Source: Belliella pelovolcani (GTDB taxonomy: Bacteria; Bacteroidota; Bacteroidia; Cytophagales; Cyclobacteriaceae). From it: 64,000 nt of DNA. Below, piece after piece: positions 17,156 to 26,953 of this stretch. The stretch spans positions 124,001 through 188,000 of the forward strand of contig NZ_FTOP01000004.1 in NCBI RefSeq assembly GCF_900156785.1, in the 5' to 3' direction. The translations under genes and the position numbers were made by a program. Within the stretch, counting starts at the first letter, position 1. Every line of letters begins with the position of its first letter. Under the pieces are notes generated by a model. That model did no database searches and had not been told where the DNA came from. It worked only from the letters and a program-made list of their open reading frames with translations.

Positions 17156-17511
17156 TTCAATTGCAGAATTGCATTTGGCGTGGTACAAAGCACCGCTTTG
17201 TTTCTCTTAATGGCAATTGGAGCTTTGATAAGATGCGGATACTTTACCAATATTTGTAACCAACTTTCATCATCCCAATTCTTGCCTGCAATGTGATTTT
17301 GATAATCAGGATGTGCTCTATTCAACAAGTCTTTTGGTCTTAGCTTAAGTAAATCCAAAATGGACCTCCATCCAGTGGTTGTAATTCTCTCTTTATCAAT
17401 ATTGATTTCATTCACATGATTAGAAATAGAATGTGCAAAAGCCCTCACTTGCTTGTCAACAGAATGGCTTGGATTGTAGTAGAAGAATAACTCGTTTGGA
17501 TGCATTTTCAT
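17152..17511 (-). CDS. ArsC/Spx-like thioredoxin-fold protein lacking the catalytic Cys
   Basis: 119 residues with arsenate-reductase-like landmarks: an N-terminal beta strand and NPxxS loop, a central WRSILDLLKLRPKDLLNR region, and the C-terminal IKAPIAIKRNKAVLC strand pair. In active ArsC-type proteins the loop reads NPxCS; here it is N13-P14-S15-H16-S17, with His in place of Cys. It is therefore unlikely to reduce arsenate by the usual chemistry, and may be a binding or regulatory member. It overlaps the convergent CvfB-like gene by four bases (CTAG, both stops). Confidence 0.75.
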   Translation of the reverse strand: MKMHPNELFFYYNPSHSVDKQVRAFAHSISNHVNEINIDKERITTTGWRSILDLLKLRPKDLLNRAHPDYQNHIAGKNWDDESWLQILVKYPHLIKAPIAIKRNKAVLCTTPNAILQLN

Positions 17512-17618
17512 AGTTTTTTGGGTTTAGTGAGTTTTAATATAGTGCAATACAGATAAAATTCCAAATAAAAACCTGTTGAATATTTGAATTCAAAACTATT
17601 CATAAGCGAAGTATTAAT

Positions 17619-18107
17619 ATGGATTTAGAAAGTTTCAAAATAAAAAGTAAGGCTGAATTTGCACATCATAAAAAGACCAAAGAAAGGCTCAAGAAGATTA
17701 AGCCCAAGGTACTTGATCAAATGTTCGAAGAGGCACATGAGGAAAAATTCTCAAAGCTTGATTGTCTCAGTTGTGCCAATTGCTGCAAAACCACTAGCCC
17801 TATATTTTTACAAACTGATATTGATAGGCTTGCTAAAGTTTTCAAAATGAAATCATCAGAATTTATTGATCAATATCTTTTTAGAGATGAAGAAGGTGAT
17901 TACGTGCTGCATAGTTCTCCTTGTCCATTTTTGAATGATGACAATACTTGCTTCGTCTATGAAGTCCGTCCAAAAGCTTGCAGAGAGTATCCACATACAA
18001 ATCGGAAAAACATGCATGGCATTCTTAATTTGACATTAAACAATACTTTGGTTTGTCCGGCAGTTCATGAAATTTTTCAAGACTTTGGAAAAGATTCTAG
18101 GAAGTAA
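17619..18107 (+). CDS. YkgJ-type cysteine-cluster protein
   Basis: 162 residues with the CxxCxxCC cluster (CLSCANCC, about residues 48-55), then CPFLNDDNTCFVYEVRP and ACREYPH, matching the YkgJ/UPF0153 family of zinc- or iron-chelating proteins. The last conserved Cys is near VCPAV. The N-terminal part is lysine-rich and helical. The metal and role are not established for the family. It is followed 48 bases later by the ROK kinase gene. Confidence 0.85.
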   Translation: MDLESFKIKSKAEFAHHKKTKERLKKIKPKVLDQMFEEAHEEKFSKLDCLSCANCCKTTSPIFLQTDIDRLAKVFKMKSSEFIDQYLFRDEEGDYVLHSSPCPFLNDDNTCFVYEVRPKACREYPHTNRKNMHGILNLTLNNTLVCPAVHEIFQDFGKDSRK

Positions 18108-18155
18108 GGGATAGACTTTACTATTTTAGTGCCTTAAACCTATTGAAGAAAAACT

Positions 18156-19085
18156 ATGAATAACAATGAAGAACATTTTTTGGGAGTGGATGTAGGAGGC
18201 ACTCATCTCAAGATTGGTTTGGTAAATAGAAGGGGAGAGATAGTCTCCTTCGACAAAGAAGATACCACGCCATACAGAGATGACCCTAGAGGTTTTAATG
18301 CATGTTTTATTGAAGGTGTTGGCAAGTATCTCCGAAAATATCCACAAGTGAATAAAGTCGGAATAGGGCTACCTGGCTTGATTTCGAAGGATAGAACCAC
18401 AACACTAGAAATCCCAGCCATTCCAGCGCTAAATGGTTTCAATTTGAAGCAAGGGCTTTTGGATGCTTACCCTGAGAAGAAGTTTTATTTAGAAAATGAT
18501 GCCGCAGCAGCTGCTTTGGGTGAGTTTCGATACGGGAAAGGTAATCCTTCTCCTAATTTCCTATTTATTACTATGGGAACAGGTATCGGTAGTGCGATGA
18601 TCATGGACGGCAAGGTATTCAAAGGCTCTAGAGGTAATGCCATGGAAATGGGCCATATGCTTTCGAGAGGAAATGAAGCACTAGAGCGCATCATTGGTAG
18701 AGATGGTATTCTAAGGATTATGGATAGGATGATTCGAGCATACCCAGATTTAGCGGGGAAGGAGTTGATCGGTCAAGAATTGGGTACACACTTATTGGTA
18801 GATACTGCAAAAAATGGCAATCAAGTTTCCATTATGGTCTTCGAGGAAGTGGCTAGAGTTCTTGGAGAGGCTATTGTATCAGCTATAAGAATATTGGATG
18901 TTACAGAAGTGTACTTCGGAGGGGGAATATCAGCAGGATTGGAATTTATGATGCCTGCATTGGATAAGACTGTGAGACAGTTTTTGACAAAGTACTATGT
19001 AGAGGACTTAAAACTTATCAAAGCCAGTTTGGAAAATAATGCTGGTACATTAGGAGCTGCTGCGCTTTGTTTTATAGAAGATTAA
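18156..19085 (+). CDS. ROK family sugar kinase (glucokinase-like)
   Basis: 309 residues of the actin/hexokinase fold. The N-terminal phosphate loop is GVDVGGTHLKIG (10-21), the catalytic Asp is in LENDAAAAALGE, and the second nucleotide-binding loop is MGTGIGSAM. The usual ROK zinc motif with CxCGxxGCxE is absent; after EMGHM the sequence continues SRGNEALE, so this is a zinc-free ROK subtype. Probable ATP-dependent phosphorylation of glucose or a related hexose in the cytoplasm. A possible -7 box TATTTTAG is at 18122-18129. Confidence 0.85.
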   Translation: MNNNEEHFLGVDVGGTHLKIGLVNRRGEIVSFDKEDTTPYRDDPRGFNACFIEGVGKYLRKYPQVNKVGIGLPGLISKDRTTTLEIPAIPALNGFNLKQGLLDAYPEKKFYLENDAAAAALGEFRYGKGNPSPNFLFITMGTGIGSAMIMDGKVFKGSRGNAMEMGHMLSRGNEALERIIGRDGILRIMDRMIRAYPDLAGKELIGQELGTHLLVDTAKNGNQVSIMVFEEVARVLGEAIVSAIRILDVTEVYFGGGISAGLEFMMPALDKTVRQFLTKYYVEDLKLIKASLENNAGTLGAAALCFIED

Positions 19086-19248
19086 TAACCCTATTTTAAA
19101 AAAATAAATTTATGGAACTTTGCTAGAGACATTAAATCCCAATATTAATTGATATTGGATACTTGTGGATATTAACCATTAGCAACCGAAAATACCAATT
19201 AATTGAAGTTAAAAGCAAAGAAGCATATAACAGATTTAAAAAAATATT

Positions 19249-19280
19249 AATCCCCATGGAAAGAGCATTTCATGGGGATT
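19249..19280. terminator. Intrinsic terminator-like hairpin
   Basis: Perfect 10-bp stem (aatccccatg / catggggatt) with a 12-base loop, with A/T runs on both sides. It lies between the convergent ROK and lipoprotein genes in an otherwise featureless 246-base gap. Confidence 0.75.
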
Positions 19281-19331
19281 TTCATTTATTTGATCTTTTT
19301 TAATTTCTCAATTTAATACGAAATAAAACCA

Positions 19332-19724
19332 TCAAGGATCCAATCTACTAATGGTAACTTCACTCACTTTATTGATCGCGTTGAGTCGAAACATGACTTT
19401 GAGTGGTGCTATTTCGGAATCATAATTGTCACAGTTTTCACTTGGCTCAAGAAAGTAAAAAAAGTAGCTCTGACTTTTATCTACCAACATCACTCGGTCA
19501 GGTCTACCAAATGTTTTGATTAAATTTTGATTGTTTACACCCAAGAAATCATTCTTGATACGCTGAATCTCTTCAAGCTCTTGGATCCTCAAGCCATTAC
19601 AACCATAGCGGTCATTTTTCCAGTTTTGAAGATTTAAGGTTTCCACATCCAGCTTACCAGAGCAAGCGGAGAATAGTATCATCAAGAAAAGGCTATATAT
19701 CAAGTAAACGGAAGATCTATGCAT
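19332..19724 (-). CDS. Putative lipoprotein
   Basis: 130 residues with a lipoprotein signal (FSAC, Cys at 21). The mature part carries NDRYGCNGLR and TFGRPDRVMLVD, a pattern seen in small Bacteroidota lipoproteins related to SmpA/OmlA-type folds, though the similarity is loose. Its start overlaps the end of the upstream hydroxylase gene by eight bases, so they are translationally coupled. Function unknown. Confidence 0.6.
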   Translation of the reverse strand: MHRSSVYLIYSLFLMILFSACSGKLDVETLNLQNWKNDRYGCNGLRIQELEEIQRIKNDFLGVNNQNLIKTFGRPDRVMLVDKSQSYFFYFLEPSENCDNYDSEIAPLKVMFRLNAINKVSEVTISRLDP

Positions 19725-20967
19725 GTTGAGATTGATTTTTGACTATTTGTTGAAATTGCTTGACAGCAGTTCCATTTTTCCAAAGCCAAAAGTACGAGCT
19801 CAAAAGGTACATAGAAAGGGAGATTAGAATTATATTTTCTGCTAACAGTTCTCTTGCGATCCACCAAATCGTTACACTCAACAAGGCAATTCGGATGATT
19901 TCCTGGACATGATACCAGCGACTTTGTTCGAAGATAGCAGAGAAACTCACCGTACTCCAAATAATCATTGCCGATAAACCTACCTTGAGCACCCAATCGA
20001 AGTCCCCTAAATTAAATAGAAAAAAAGCTGTAATCACCATTAGCATTACATATTGATAAAACACATAGTAATTTAGTGGTTGAGGGACTGTTGTATCAAA
20101 CTTTTTATACTCCCTTGGTACCTCCTTTACAGTACGATAGCCGCCAAGGTATTCAGGTAGCCATCCAGGTTTATTAAATAGGTATCTGAGTTTATCGGAC
20201 CATTTAGGGATTTGCCTCAATTCATTTTTCATATTGGCATAATGAGACAAGTTTACCCATACAGGATTCCAGCTATTGACAGGTGTAGTAATGCCATAGG
20301 TTGGTCTCTCTTCTTCTTCTTTGAATGTCCCAAACCATTTATCGAAGATGATAAAAGTTCCTCCGTGATTTTTATCAATATATTTAGGATTACGCCCATG
20401 ATGAACGCGGTGATGGGAAGGAGTATTCATGAATTTTTCCAAAAAACCCATGCGATCAATCGCTTCTGTATGAATCCAAAACTGATAGAGCAAGTTGAGA
20501 CCTGACACCAATACCAAAGCCACTGGATCAAAACCAGTGATTGCTAATGGTAGGTAAAACATAAAAGTCCAAATGGTCTGGGTCGAACTTTGTCTCAAAG
20601 CTACAGATAAATTATATTCTTCTGAAGAATGATGTACTACATGTCCCCCCCAGAAAAGATTGATCTCGTGTGACATTCTGTGAGCCCAGTAATAACAAAA
20701 ATCATAGAGAAAAAATAACAATAGGAAAGTCCAGAGATTGCTAGGGATATCCAGAATCGCAAATTTTTCAAAAAAGAAAGTATACACGCCGATGGAAAGG
20801 ACTTTAAGAAATACACCTGTCACTTGAGAAACAACACCCAAATTGATATTGGTAATTGCATCATTCATGCGGTAACTTGGATTCTTTTGAAATCTCAATA
20901 CGATCAACTCTACAGCCATCAAAAGAAAATACATTGGAATGGCTATGACTACAGGACTCAGATTCAT
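19717..20967 (-). CDS. Sterol desaturase/fatty acid hydroxylase family membrane protein (AGMO-like)
   Basis: 416 residues with several transmembrane helices. The di-iron histidine clusters are complete: H96-x3-H100 (AHRMSH), H109/H112/H113 (GGHVVHHSSE), and H185/H186/H189/H190 (SHHRVHHG), plus H166. The extended C-terminal membrane region resembles the alkylglycerol-monooxygenase (TMEM195) branch, which hydroxylates ether lipids. It probably acts on a membrane lipid; substrate unknown. It is coupled to the small lipoprotein gene downstream. Confidence 0.85.
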   Translation of the reverse strand: MNLSPVVIAIPMYFLLMAVELIVLRFQKNPSYRMNDAITNINLGVVSQVTGVFLKVLSIGVYTFFFEKFAILDIPSNLWTFLLLFFLYDFCYYWAHRMSHEINLFWGGHVVHHSSEEYNLSVALRQSSTQTIWTFMFYLPLAITGFDPVALVLVSGLNLLYQFWIHTEAIDRMGFLEKFMNTPSHHRVHHGRNPKYIDKNHGGTFIIFDKWFGTFKEEEERPTYGITTPVNSWNPVWVNLSHYANMKNELRQIPKWSDKLRYLFNKPGWLPEYLGGYRTVKEVPREYKKFDTTVPQPLNYYVFYQYVMLMVITAFFLFNLGDFDWVLKVGLSAMIIWSTVSFSAIFEQSRWYHVQEIIRIALLSVTIWWIARELLAENIILISLSMYLLSSYFWLWKNGTAVKQFQQIVKNQSQHA

Positions 20968-21090
20968 CTTATGCTCAGTATTTTGGGGTTTATTTGAGTA
21001 GAAAACTACTTATAAAAACTGAATAAACGAAAAATCTGTTTCGATTTTGCTAAGCATAAATCTTTATATTAGCGCCTTAAATAAATTCAC

Positions 21091-21594
21091 ATGATGTATT
21101 ATAGATTCGGAAAAGTATTTCACTTTCTCACCGTTTTGATTTTCGTTTTTGTATTTCTTTATATCTATGCAGCACTGACAGATATTGTGGCTTACCAATT
21201 AGATGATTCAGGTGGCTTTGACAAAAGTATTGGGAAAGAGACTTTTTTCTATACCGGTATTGTCGCTTTCATTGTACTCAATGTGCTATTGGTGGTGCCA
21301 GCAAAAATGATTGAGAATCAAAGTATTTCAAGTCTAAAACGAATTTTTCCAAAAGGAAAATTACTAAGTGATTATATGATTGCTTGGATGTATAGTTTTG
21401 TTGGGATTATCAATGTTTCTTTGATAATCATGACCTTTTTTGTTCACAGTATCAACAACCAAAACGAGATAAGTGCAGGAGAATTCAGTTTCTTCTTTTA
21501 TCTTATTCCAGTTTTATTTGTGATTTGGATAGGAGCCTTGTTTTGGATTCTCATTCAAAAATTCAAAGAAGTACAAGCTTCAAATAAAATTTAG
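21091..21594 (+). CDS. Four-helix membrane protein of unknown function
   Basis: 167 residues with four clear hydrophobic segments (about 10-32, 52-72, 97-120, 130-155) and short loops. No family or catalytic motif recognised. A second ATG is at codon 2. It lies 31 bases upstream of parE in the same direction and may be co-transcribed with the topoisomerase IV genes; a TATATTAGCGCC sequence at 21065-21076 could be its -7 element. Confidence 0.6.
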   Translation: MMYYRFGKVFHFLTVLIFVFVFLYIYAALTDIVAYQLDDSGGFDKSIGKETFFYTGIVAFIVLNVLLVVPAKMIENQSISSLKRIFPKGKLLSDYMIAWMYSFVGIINVSLIIMTFFVHSINNQNEISAGEFSFFFYLIPVLFVIWIGALFWILIQKFKEVQASNKI

Positions 21595-21625
21595 TAATAA
21601 TCCATCATAAAGTCATCAAAATCAA

Positions 21626-23527
21626 ATGGCAGAAAACGTTCAATATACAGAAGACAGTATCAAATCCTTAGATTGGAGAGAACATATTAGGTTGCGTCCT
21701 GGTATGTATATCGGAAAGCTAGGAGATGGTAGTGCCCAAGATGATGGTATCTATGTATTGGTAAAGGAAATTCTTGACAACAGTATCGATGAGCACATGA
21801 TGGGCTATGGTAGGACCATCGACATCAAGATATCCGAGCATAGGGTAGAAGTAAGAGATTATGGACGAGGTATTCCTTTGGGCAAGGTCATCGATTGTGT
21901 TTCCAAAATCAATACAGGGGGGAAATACGATTCTGGTGCTTTTCAAAAGTCAGTTGGTCTCAATGGAGTAGGTACCAAAGCAGTCAATGCCCTATCTGAG
22001 TACTTTAAAGTTCAATCTTACAGAGATGGTGAAACCAAGGTAGCGGAGTTTGAAAAGGGTGTTTTGGTCAATGATCAAGCTGTGACCAAAAGTTCTGATA
22101 GGAATGGTACAAAAATCATCTTTTCACCAGATGGATCAGTTTTCAAAAATTACCACTTCATTCCAGAGTATCTCGAGAATCAAATCTGGAATTATGCTTT
22201 TTTGAATGCTGGACTGACGATCAATTACAATGGTAAAAAATTCTATTCTGAAAAAGGCCTGTATGATTTACTTCAGAGAAAAGTAGATGAAGAAAGTGCA
22301 CGCTATCCTATCATCCACTTGAAAGGAAACGACATCGAAGTAGCCATTACTCATAGTAATCAATATGGTGAAGAATATTATTCCTTTGTCAATGGACAGT
22401 TTACCACTCAAGGAGGTACGCATCTGGCTGCATTTAGAGAAGCCATTGTCAAAACAGTCAGAGAGTTTTATAAAAAAGACTACGATGCTTCTGATATCAG
22501 ACAAAGTGTAGTTGCGGCGATTGCCGTACGGGTGCAAGAGCCAGTATTCGAATCACAGACTAAGACCAAGCTAGGATCTCAAACAACTGGACCTGATGGT
22601 CCAACTTTGAGAACTTTTGTAAATGACTTTTTGAAAGTCGAGTTGGATAATTACCTGCACAAAAATCCAGCTGTTGCAGATGCATTATTGAAACGAATCT
22701 TGCAATCAGAAAGAGAGCGAAAAGAAATCTCAGGCATCAAAAAACTAGCAAACGAAAGGGCCAAAAAGGCGAACCTACACAATAAGAAACTCAGGGATTG
22801 TCGTGTGCATTATGATGATGCCAAAGGAGACGAAGAGAAGAAAAACAATACCATGCTGTTCATCACAGAAGGAGATTCCGCTTCAGGTTCTATTACCAAG
22901 TCACGTGATGTACAGACACAAGCGGTGTTTTCTCTTAGAGGAAAGCCCCTAAACTGTTTTGGCATGACCAAAAAGGTGGTTTACGAGAATGAAGAATTCA
23001 ACCTTCTTCAGCACGCCTTGAATATTGAGGATGGAGTTGAAAATCTCAGGTACAGAAAGATTGTGATTGCTACTGATGCGGATGTAGATGGAATGCATAT
23101 TCGTTTGCTGGTCATGACTTACTTCTTACAATTCTTTCCTGATTTGGTAAAGAATGGACACCTCTATATTCTGGATACTCCTTTGTTCAGAGTAAGAAAC
23201 AAAAAAGAAACAATCTACTGCTATACTGATGAAGAGCGCCAAAGGGCTATTCATAAATTAGGAAAAACCGCTGAAATCACACGTTTCAAAGGGCTGGGTG
23301 AAATCTCACCTGGTGAATTTGGGACATTCATAGGTGAAGACATCCGTCTTGAGCCCATTATTTTGAATAAGGAAACCAAAATTGCTGATCTATTAGGTTT
23401 CTATATGGGAAAAAATACGCCAGATAGACAAAATTTTATCATCGACAACTTGAAGATCGAAAAGGACATCGTCCACGATGACCCTGCCAAGAAAGCTGAG
23501 GAAGAAGATGAAAATGAAGCAGCCTAA
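21626..23527 (+). CDS. parE: DNA topoisomerase IV subunit B
   Basis: 633 residues. The GHKL ATPase ([43 protein letters not shown]) is followed by the transducer domain and the TOPRIM domain ([19 protein letters not shown]). It forms the ATPase half of the tetramer that decatenates daughter chromosomes. It is assigned to ParE rather than GyrB because it is directly followed by a ParC-type subunit and has the short ParE-like length. Followed 27 bases later by parC. Confidence 0.9.
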   Translation: MAENVQYTEDSIKSLDWREHIRLRPGMYIGKLGDGSAQDDGIYVLVKEILDNSIDEHMMGYGRTIDIKISEHRVEVRDYGRGIPLGKVIDCVSKINTGGKYDSGAFQKSVGLNGVGTKAVNALSEYFKVQSYRDGETKVAEFEKGVLVNDQAVTKSSDRNGTKIIFSPDGSVFKNYHFIPEYLENQIWNYAFLNAGLTINYNGKKFYSEKGLYDLLQRKVDEESARYPIIHLKGNDIEVAITHSNQYGEEYYSFVNGQFTTQGGTHLAAFREAIVKTVREFYKKDYDASDIRQSVVAAIAVRVQEPVFESQTKTKLGSQTTGPDGPTLRTFVNDFLKVELDNYLHKNPAVADALLKRILQSERERKEISGIKKLANERAKKANLHNKKLRDCRVHYDDAKGDEEKKNNTMLFITEGDSASGSITKSRDVQTQAVFSLRGKPLNCFGMTKKVVYENEEFNLLQHALNIEDGVENLRYRKIVIATDADVDGMHIRLLVMTYFLQFFPDLVKNGHLYILDTPLFRVRNKKETIYCYTDEERQRAIHKLGKTAEITRFKGLGEISPGEFGTFIGEDIRLEPIILNKETKIADLLGFYMGKNTPDRQNFIIDNLKIEKDIVHDDPAKKAEEEDENEAA

Positions 23528-23554
23528 TCGTATTTTGAATAAGGAAAAATAAGC

Positions 23555-26167
23555 ATGAGCGATCATATCAACGATACACCAGAAGAAAACGAGGAATCAC
23601 TTCATGAATCCATCCCTGTCACGGGAATGTACAAAGAGTGGTTCTTAGATTACGCCTCCTATGTAATTCTCGAAAGGGCAGTCCCCGCCATAGAAGATGG
23701 ATTGAAGCCAGTACAGCGTAGAATCTTGCACGCCATGAAAGAAATGGACGATGGAAGGTTCAATAAAGTCGCCAATATCATTGGTCAATCAATGCAGTAT
23801 CACCCACACGGTGACCAGTCTATTGGTGATGCAATAGTGAATCTGGGTCAAAAAGACCTGCTTATCGAAACTCAAGGTAACTGGGGAGATATACGTACTG
23901 GTGATGGTGCTGCTGCATCTAGATACATAGAGGCTAGACTTTCTAAGTTTGCGCTTGAAGTAGTATTCAATCCGCAGACTACCGAATGGCAACTTTCATA
24001 CGACGGCAGGAAAAAAGAACCCGTCACACTTCCTGTTAAATTTCCACTATTGCTTGCGCAAGGTGTTGAAGGGATTGCGGTAGGTTTGTCAACAAAAATT
24101 CTTCCTCACAACTTCATTGAATTAATTCACGGGTCTATTGCTATCCTTCAAGGAGAGCGAACCAACATCCTGCCTGACTTCCCAACTGGGGGTATGGCGG
24201 ACTTTTCAGAATATAATGAAGGTCTTAGAGGAGGGAAAATTAAAGTTAGAGCAAGGATTGAAGAGGGAGACAACAAAACGCTGTTAATCAAAGATATACC
24301 ATTCGGAACAACTACCAACTCCCTGATTGATTCAATTATCAAAGCCAATGATAAAGGCAAGATCAAAATCAAAAAGGTAGTAGACAATACAGCAGCAGAT
24401 GTTGAAATAGCTATTCAGCTAGCGCCTGGTCAATCACCAGATATGACCATTGATGCGCTGTATGCATTTACGGATTGTGAAGTCAGTATTTCGCCAAATG
24501 CATGTGTCATCATAGCAGATAAGCCGGTATTCCTATCTGTAAACGACATCTTAGAATACAATACCAAGCAGACCAAAGCGCTTCTCAAAAAAGAGCTCGA
24601 AATCCGTAAGGCCGAGTTGATGGAGAAGTTACTTTTCTCCTCTCTTGAGAAAATATTCATCGAAAACCGAATCTACCGAGACATTGAGGAATGTGAAACA
24701 TGGGATGCTGTAATTGAGACAATTGATAGGGGGTTAGATCCTTTCAAACCAGAATTCTACAGAGAAATTACAACCGAAGATATTGTAAGGCTGACAGAGA
24801 TCAAGATCAAGAGAATTTCCAAGTTTGATGCCTTCAAAGCAGATGAACTGATGCGTAAGCTTCAGGAAGAGCTCAAAGAGGTCAATTACAATCTCAAACA
24901 CCTGACGGAATATGCCATCAAATATTACGAAAACTTATTGACCAAATACGGAAAGGGTAGAGAGCGTAAAACAGAAATCAGAACTTTTGACCAAATTGAA
25001 GCTACGGTAGTTGCTGCAAACAACGCTAAGCTTTATGTCAACAGGGCTGATGGATTTGTGGGCTATGGATTGAAAAAAGACGAATTTGTTTGTGACTGTT
25101 CTGACTTAGATGATGTGATTGTCATCCGGAGAGATGGCAAGTGTGTAGTTACAAGAATTCAAGAAAAAGGCTTCGTTGGTAAAGACATTCTTTATGTAGG
25201 GATATTCCGCAAAGGAGACGAGCGAATGGTTTACAACCTGATTTACCTTGATGGAGGCTCAGGAAGGGCCATGGTGAAGCGATTCCAAGTCTTAGCAGTG
25301 ACGCGAGATAGGGAATATGAATTGACCAAAGGTACAAAAGGATCAAAAGTCCTCTATATGACAGCTAACCCAAATGGGGAAGCAGAAATTGTCACAGTCT
25401 ATTTAACTCAAGGAGCAAAAGCTAGAGTGAAAGTTTTTGATTTTGACTTTAGCACAATAGAGATCAAAGGTAGGGGAGCAGGTGGTAATATCCTGACCAA
25501 ATACCCTATCAGAAAAGTTCAATTAAAAATGGAGGGGGTTTCTACACTTGGAGGTCTTGATATTTATTATGACCCTGCAATTGGTAGATTGAATACAGAC
25601 CAAAGAGGAAATTTGGTTGGTAACTTCTTAGGTGATGATAAAATTCTAGTTTGCTACAAAAATGGTGAATATGAATTGACCACCTTTGAGTTAACCAATA
25701 GATATGAAGCTCAAAATGTACTGTTGATTGAGAAGTTTGATGCACAGAAAGTTATATCTGCTATCTATTTTGATGGAGGAAGTAAGACATTCTTTGTCAA
25801 GAGATTCATGATAGAGACTTCCACGATCAACAAGAAATTCAACTTCATTTCAGACCATAGACAGTCTTATCTCAAGATCGTCTCTACGCACAAGCAGCCA
25901 CAAGTCAAAGCAACTTTGCAGAAAGGCAAGGATAAAGAGGCTGTGGAGTACGATTTAGATATGTTGATTGATGTGAAAGGTTGGAAAGCCGTTGGAAATA
26001 AGCTTTCTTCTCATCAAGTGATAGATTTAGAGTTGATCGAGCCAGTCAAGTCGGTTTCAAACAAAAAAAATGATGATAATGCTCCTGATGATGATTCAAT
26101 TGAAGTAGGATCGACCATTGATCTAAAGGTGAATAATGATGACGAAGAGCAACTTGGCCTTTTCTAA
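23555..26167 (+). CDS. parC: DNA topoisomerase IV subunit A
   Basis: 870 residues. The winged-helix DNA cleavage domain has the RRIL...MKEMDDG and HPHGDQSIGDA segments and the catalytic tyrosine Y124 in SRYIEARL. A coiled-coil C-gate region (about 370-460) and a C-terminal beta-pinwheel (about 480-800) follow. The end is acidic and low in complexity, finishing EEQLGLF. It pairs with ParE to unlink and relax DNA. The frame and start (ATG at 23555) are clear. Confidence 0.92.
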   Translation: MSDHINDTPEENEESLHESIPVTGMYKEWFLDYASYVILERAVPAIEDGLKPVQRRILHAMKEMDDGRFNKVANIIGQSMQYHPHGDQSIGDAIVNLGQKDLLIETQGNWGDIRTGDGAAASRYIEARLSKFALEVVFNPQTTEWQLSYDGRKKEPVTLPVKFPLLLAQGVEGIAVGLSTKILPHNFIELIHGSIAILQGERTNILPDFPTGGMADFSEYNEGLRGGKIKVRARIEEGDNKTLLIKDIPFGTTTNSLIDSIIKANDKGKIKIKKVVDNTAADVEIAIQLAPGQSPDMTIDALYAFTDCEVSISPNACVIIADKPVFLSVNDILEYNTKQTKALLKKELEIRKAELMEKLLFSSLEKIFIENRIYRDIEECETWDAVIETIDRGLDPFKPEFYREITTEDIVRLTEIKIKRISKFDAFKADELMRKLQEELKEVNYNLKHLTEYAIKYYENLLTKYGKGRERKTEIRTFDQIEATVVAANNAKLYVNRADGFVGYGLKKDEFVCDCSDLDDVIVIRRDGKCVVTRIQEKGFVGKDILYVGIFRKGDERMVYNLIYLDGGSGRAMVKRFQVLAVTRDREYELTKGTKGSKVLYMTANPNGEAEIVTVYLTQGAKARVKVFDFDFSTIEIKGRGAGGNILTKYPIRKVQLKMEGVSTLGGLDIYYDPAIGRLNTDQRGNLVGNFLGDDKILVCYKNGEYELTTFELTNRYEAQNVLLIEKFDAQKVISAIYFDGGSKTFFVKRFMIETSTINKKFNFISDHRQSYLKIVSTHKQPQVKATLQKGKDKEAVEYDLDMLIDVKGWKAVGNKLSSHQVIDLELIEPVKSVSNKKNDDNAPDDDSIEVGSTIDLKVNNDDEEQLGLF

Positions 26168-26182
26168 AGAATTGAAAAAAGA

Positions 26183-26869
26183 ATGGATCAAAAAGAGAAG
26201 GAGTTTTTGAAATACCTATCAGGTTATATCACAGCCCATAAATTGGCAATGATGGAGCAGGTGATGGCCAAAAGAACTAGGTATTTTACAGTGGTCCTTG
26301 AAGATATCTACAAGCCCCATAATGCATCAGCCGTTCTCAGGACGGCTGATTGCTTTGGTATACAAGATGTCCATATCATTGAGAAAAAGAATCAATACAA
26401 AATTAATCCTTATGTCACGCGTGGTGCTGCCCAATGGGTAGATATTCACAAATACTTTACACCAGAGGGCTCAGCAATAGCATCATGTTTTGGCCAATTA
26501 AGACAGGCTGGATATAAAATCTACGCCACCAGTCCAAGACCAGAAAGCATCTCTATCCATGAGTTACCAGCAGATCACAAAACAGCATTGGTCTTCGGCA
26601 ACGAACATGAAGGAGTAAGTGAAGAAGTCATTGCTAATGCTGATGGGCTTGTTCACATACCGATGAACGGTTTTACTGAAAGCTTTAACATATCTGTTTC
26701 TGCTTCTATTTTTCTTTTTGATTTACAACGAAAAGCAGCAGCAATAAATATCCCTGATTTTTACATTTCAGAAAGTGAAAAAGAAATCTTGAGATCTAAG
26801 TGGTATCGCGAAATCGTAAAAAACTCAGAAATCCACGAGAAGAATTTTTTTAAAGCTTACGAGGAATAA
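26183..26869 (+). CDS. trmH: TrmH family RNA 2'-O-methyltransferase (tRNA Gm18-type)
   Basis: 228 residues of the SPOUT class. Motif 1 is NASAVLRTADCFGI, motif 2 LVFGNEHEGVS and motif 3 IPMNGFTESFNISVSAS, the knot that binds S-adenosylmethionine. The N-terminal helix and C-terminal helical extension match the tRNA (guanosine-18) methyltransferase type. It starts 16 bases after parC and probably belongs to the same transcript. A terminator follows at 26899-26933. Confidence 0.88.
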   Translation: MDQKEKEFLKYLSGYITAHKLAMMEQVMAKRTRYFTVVLEDIYKPHNASAVLRTADCFGIQDVHIIEKKNQYKINPYVTRGAAQWVDIHKYFTPEGSAIASCFGQLRQAGYKIYATSPRPESISIHELPADHKTALVFGNEHEGVSEEVIANADGLVHIPMNGFTESFNISVSASIFLFDLQRKAAAINIPDFYISESEKEILRSKWYREIVKNSEIHEKNFFKAYEE

Positions 26870-26898
26870 AGTTATGATTAATCCATGTAAGAACTAAC

Positions 26899-26933
26899 AA
26901 AAAGGGCCATTCAATAAGCGAATGACCTTTTTT
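26899..26933. terminator. Bidirectional terminator
   Basis: Stem aaaaagggccattc / gaatgaccttttt with one mismatch and one G-U pair, loop aataagc, followed by T6 on the plus strand. Located between convergent trmH and the CocE-like gene. Confidence 0.75.
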
Positions 26934-26953
26934 GTTTGTAGTCCTTTATCCAA

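Noticed and set aside
21626-26167. Assignment of the topoisomerase pair to gyrase (gyrB-gyrA)
   Set aside because: The adjacent order parE-parC and the subunit lengths fit topoisomerase IV better, but a profile comparison would be needed to be certain.
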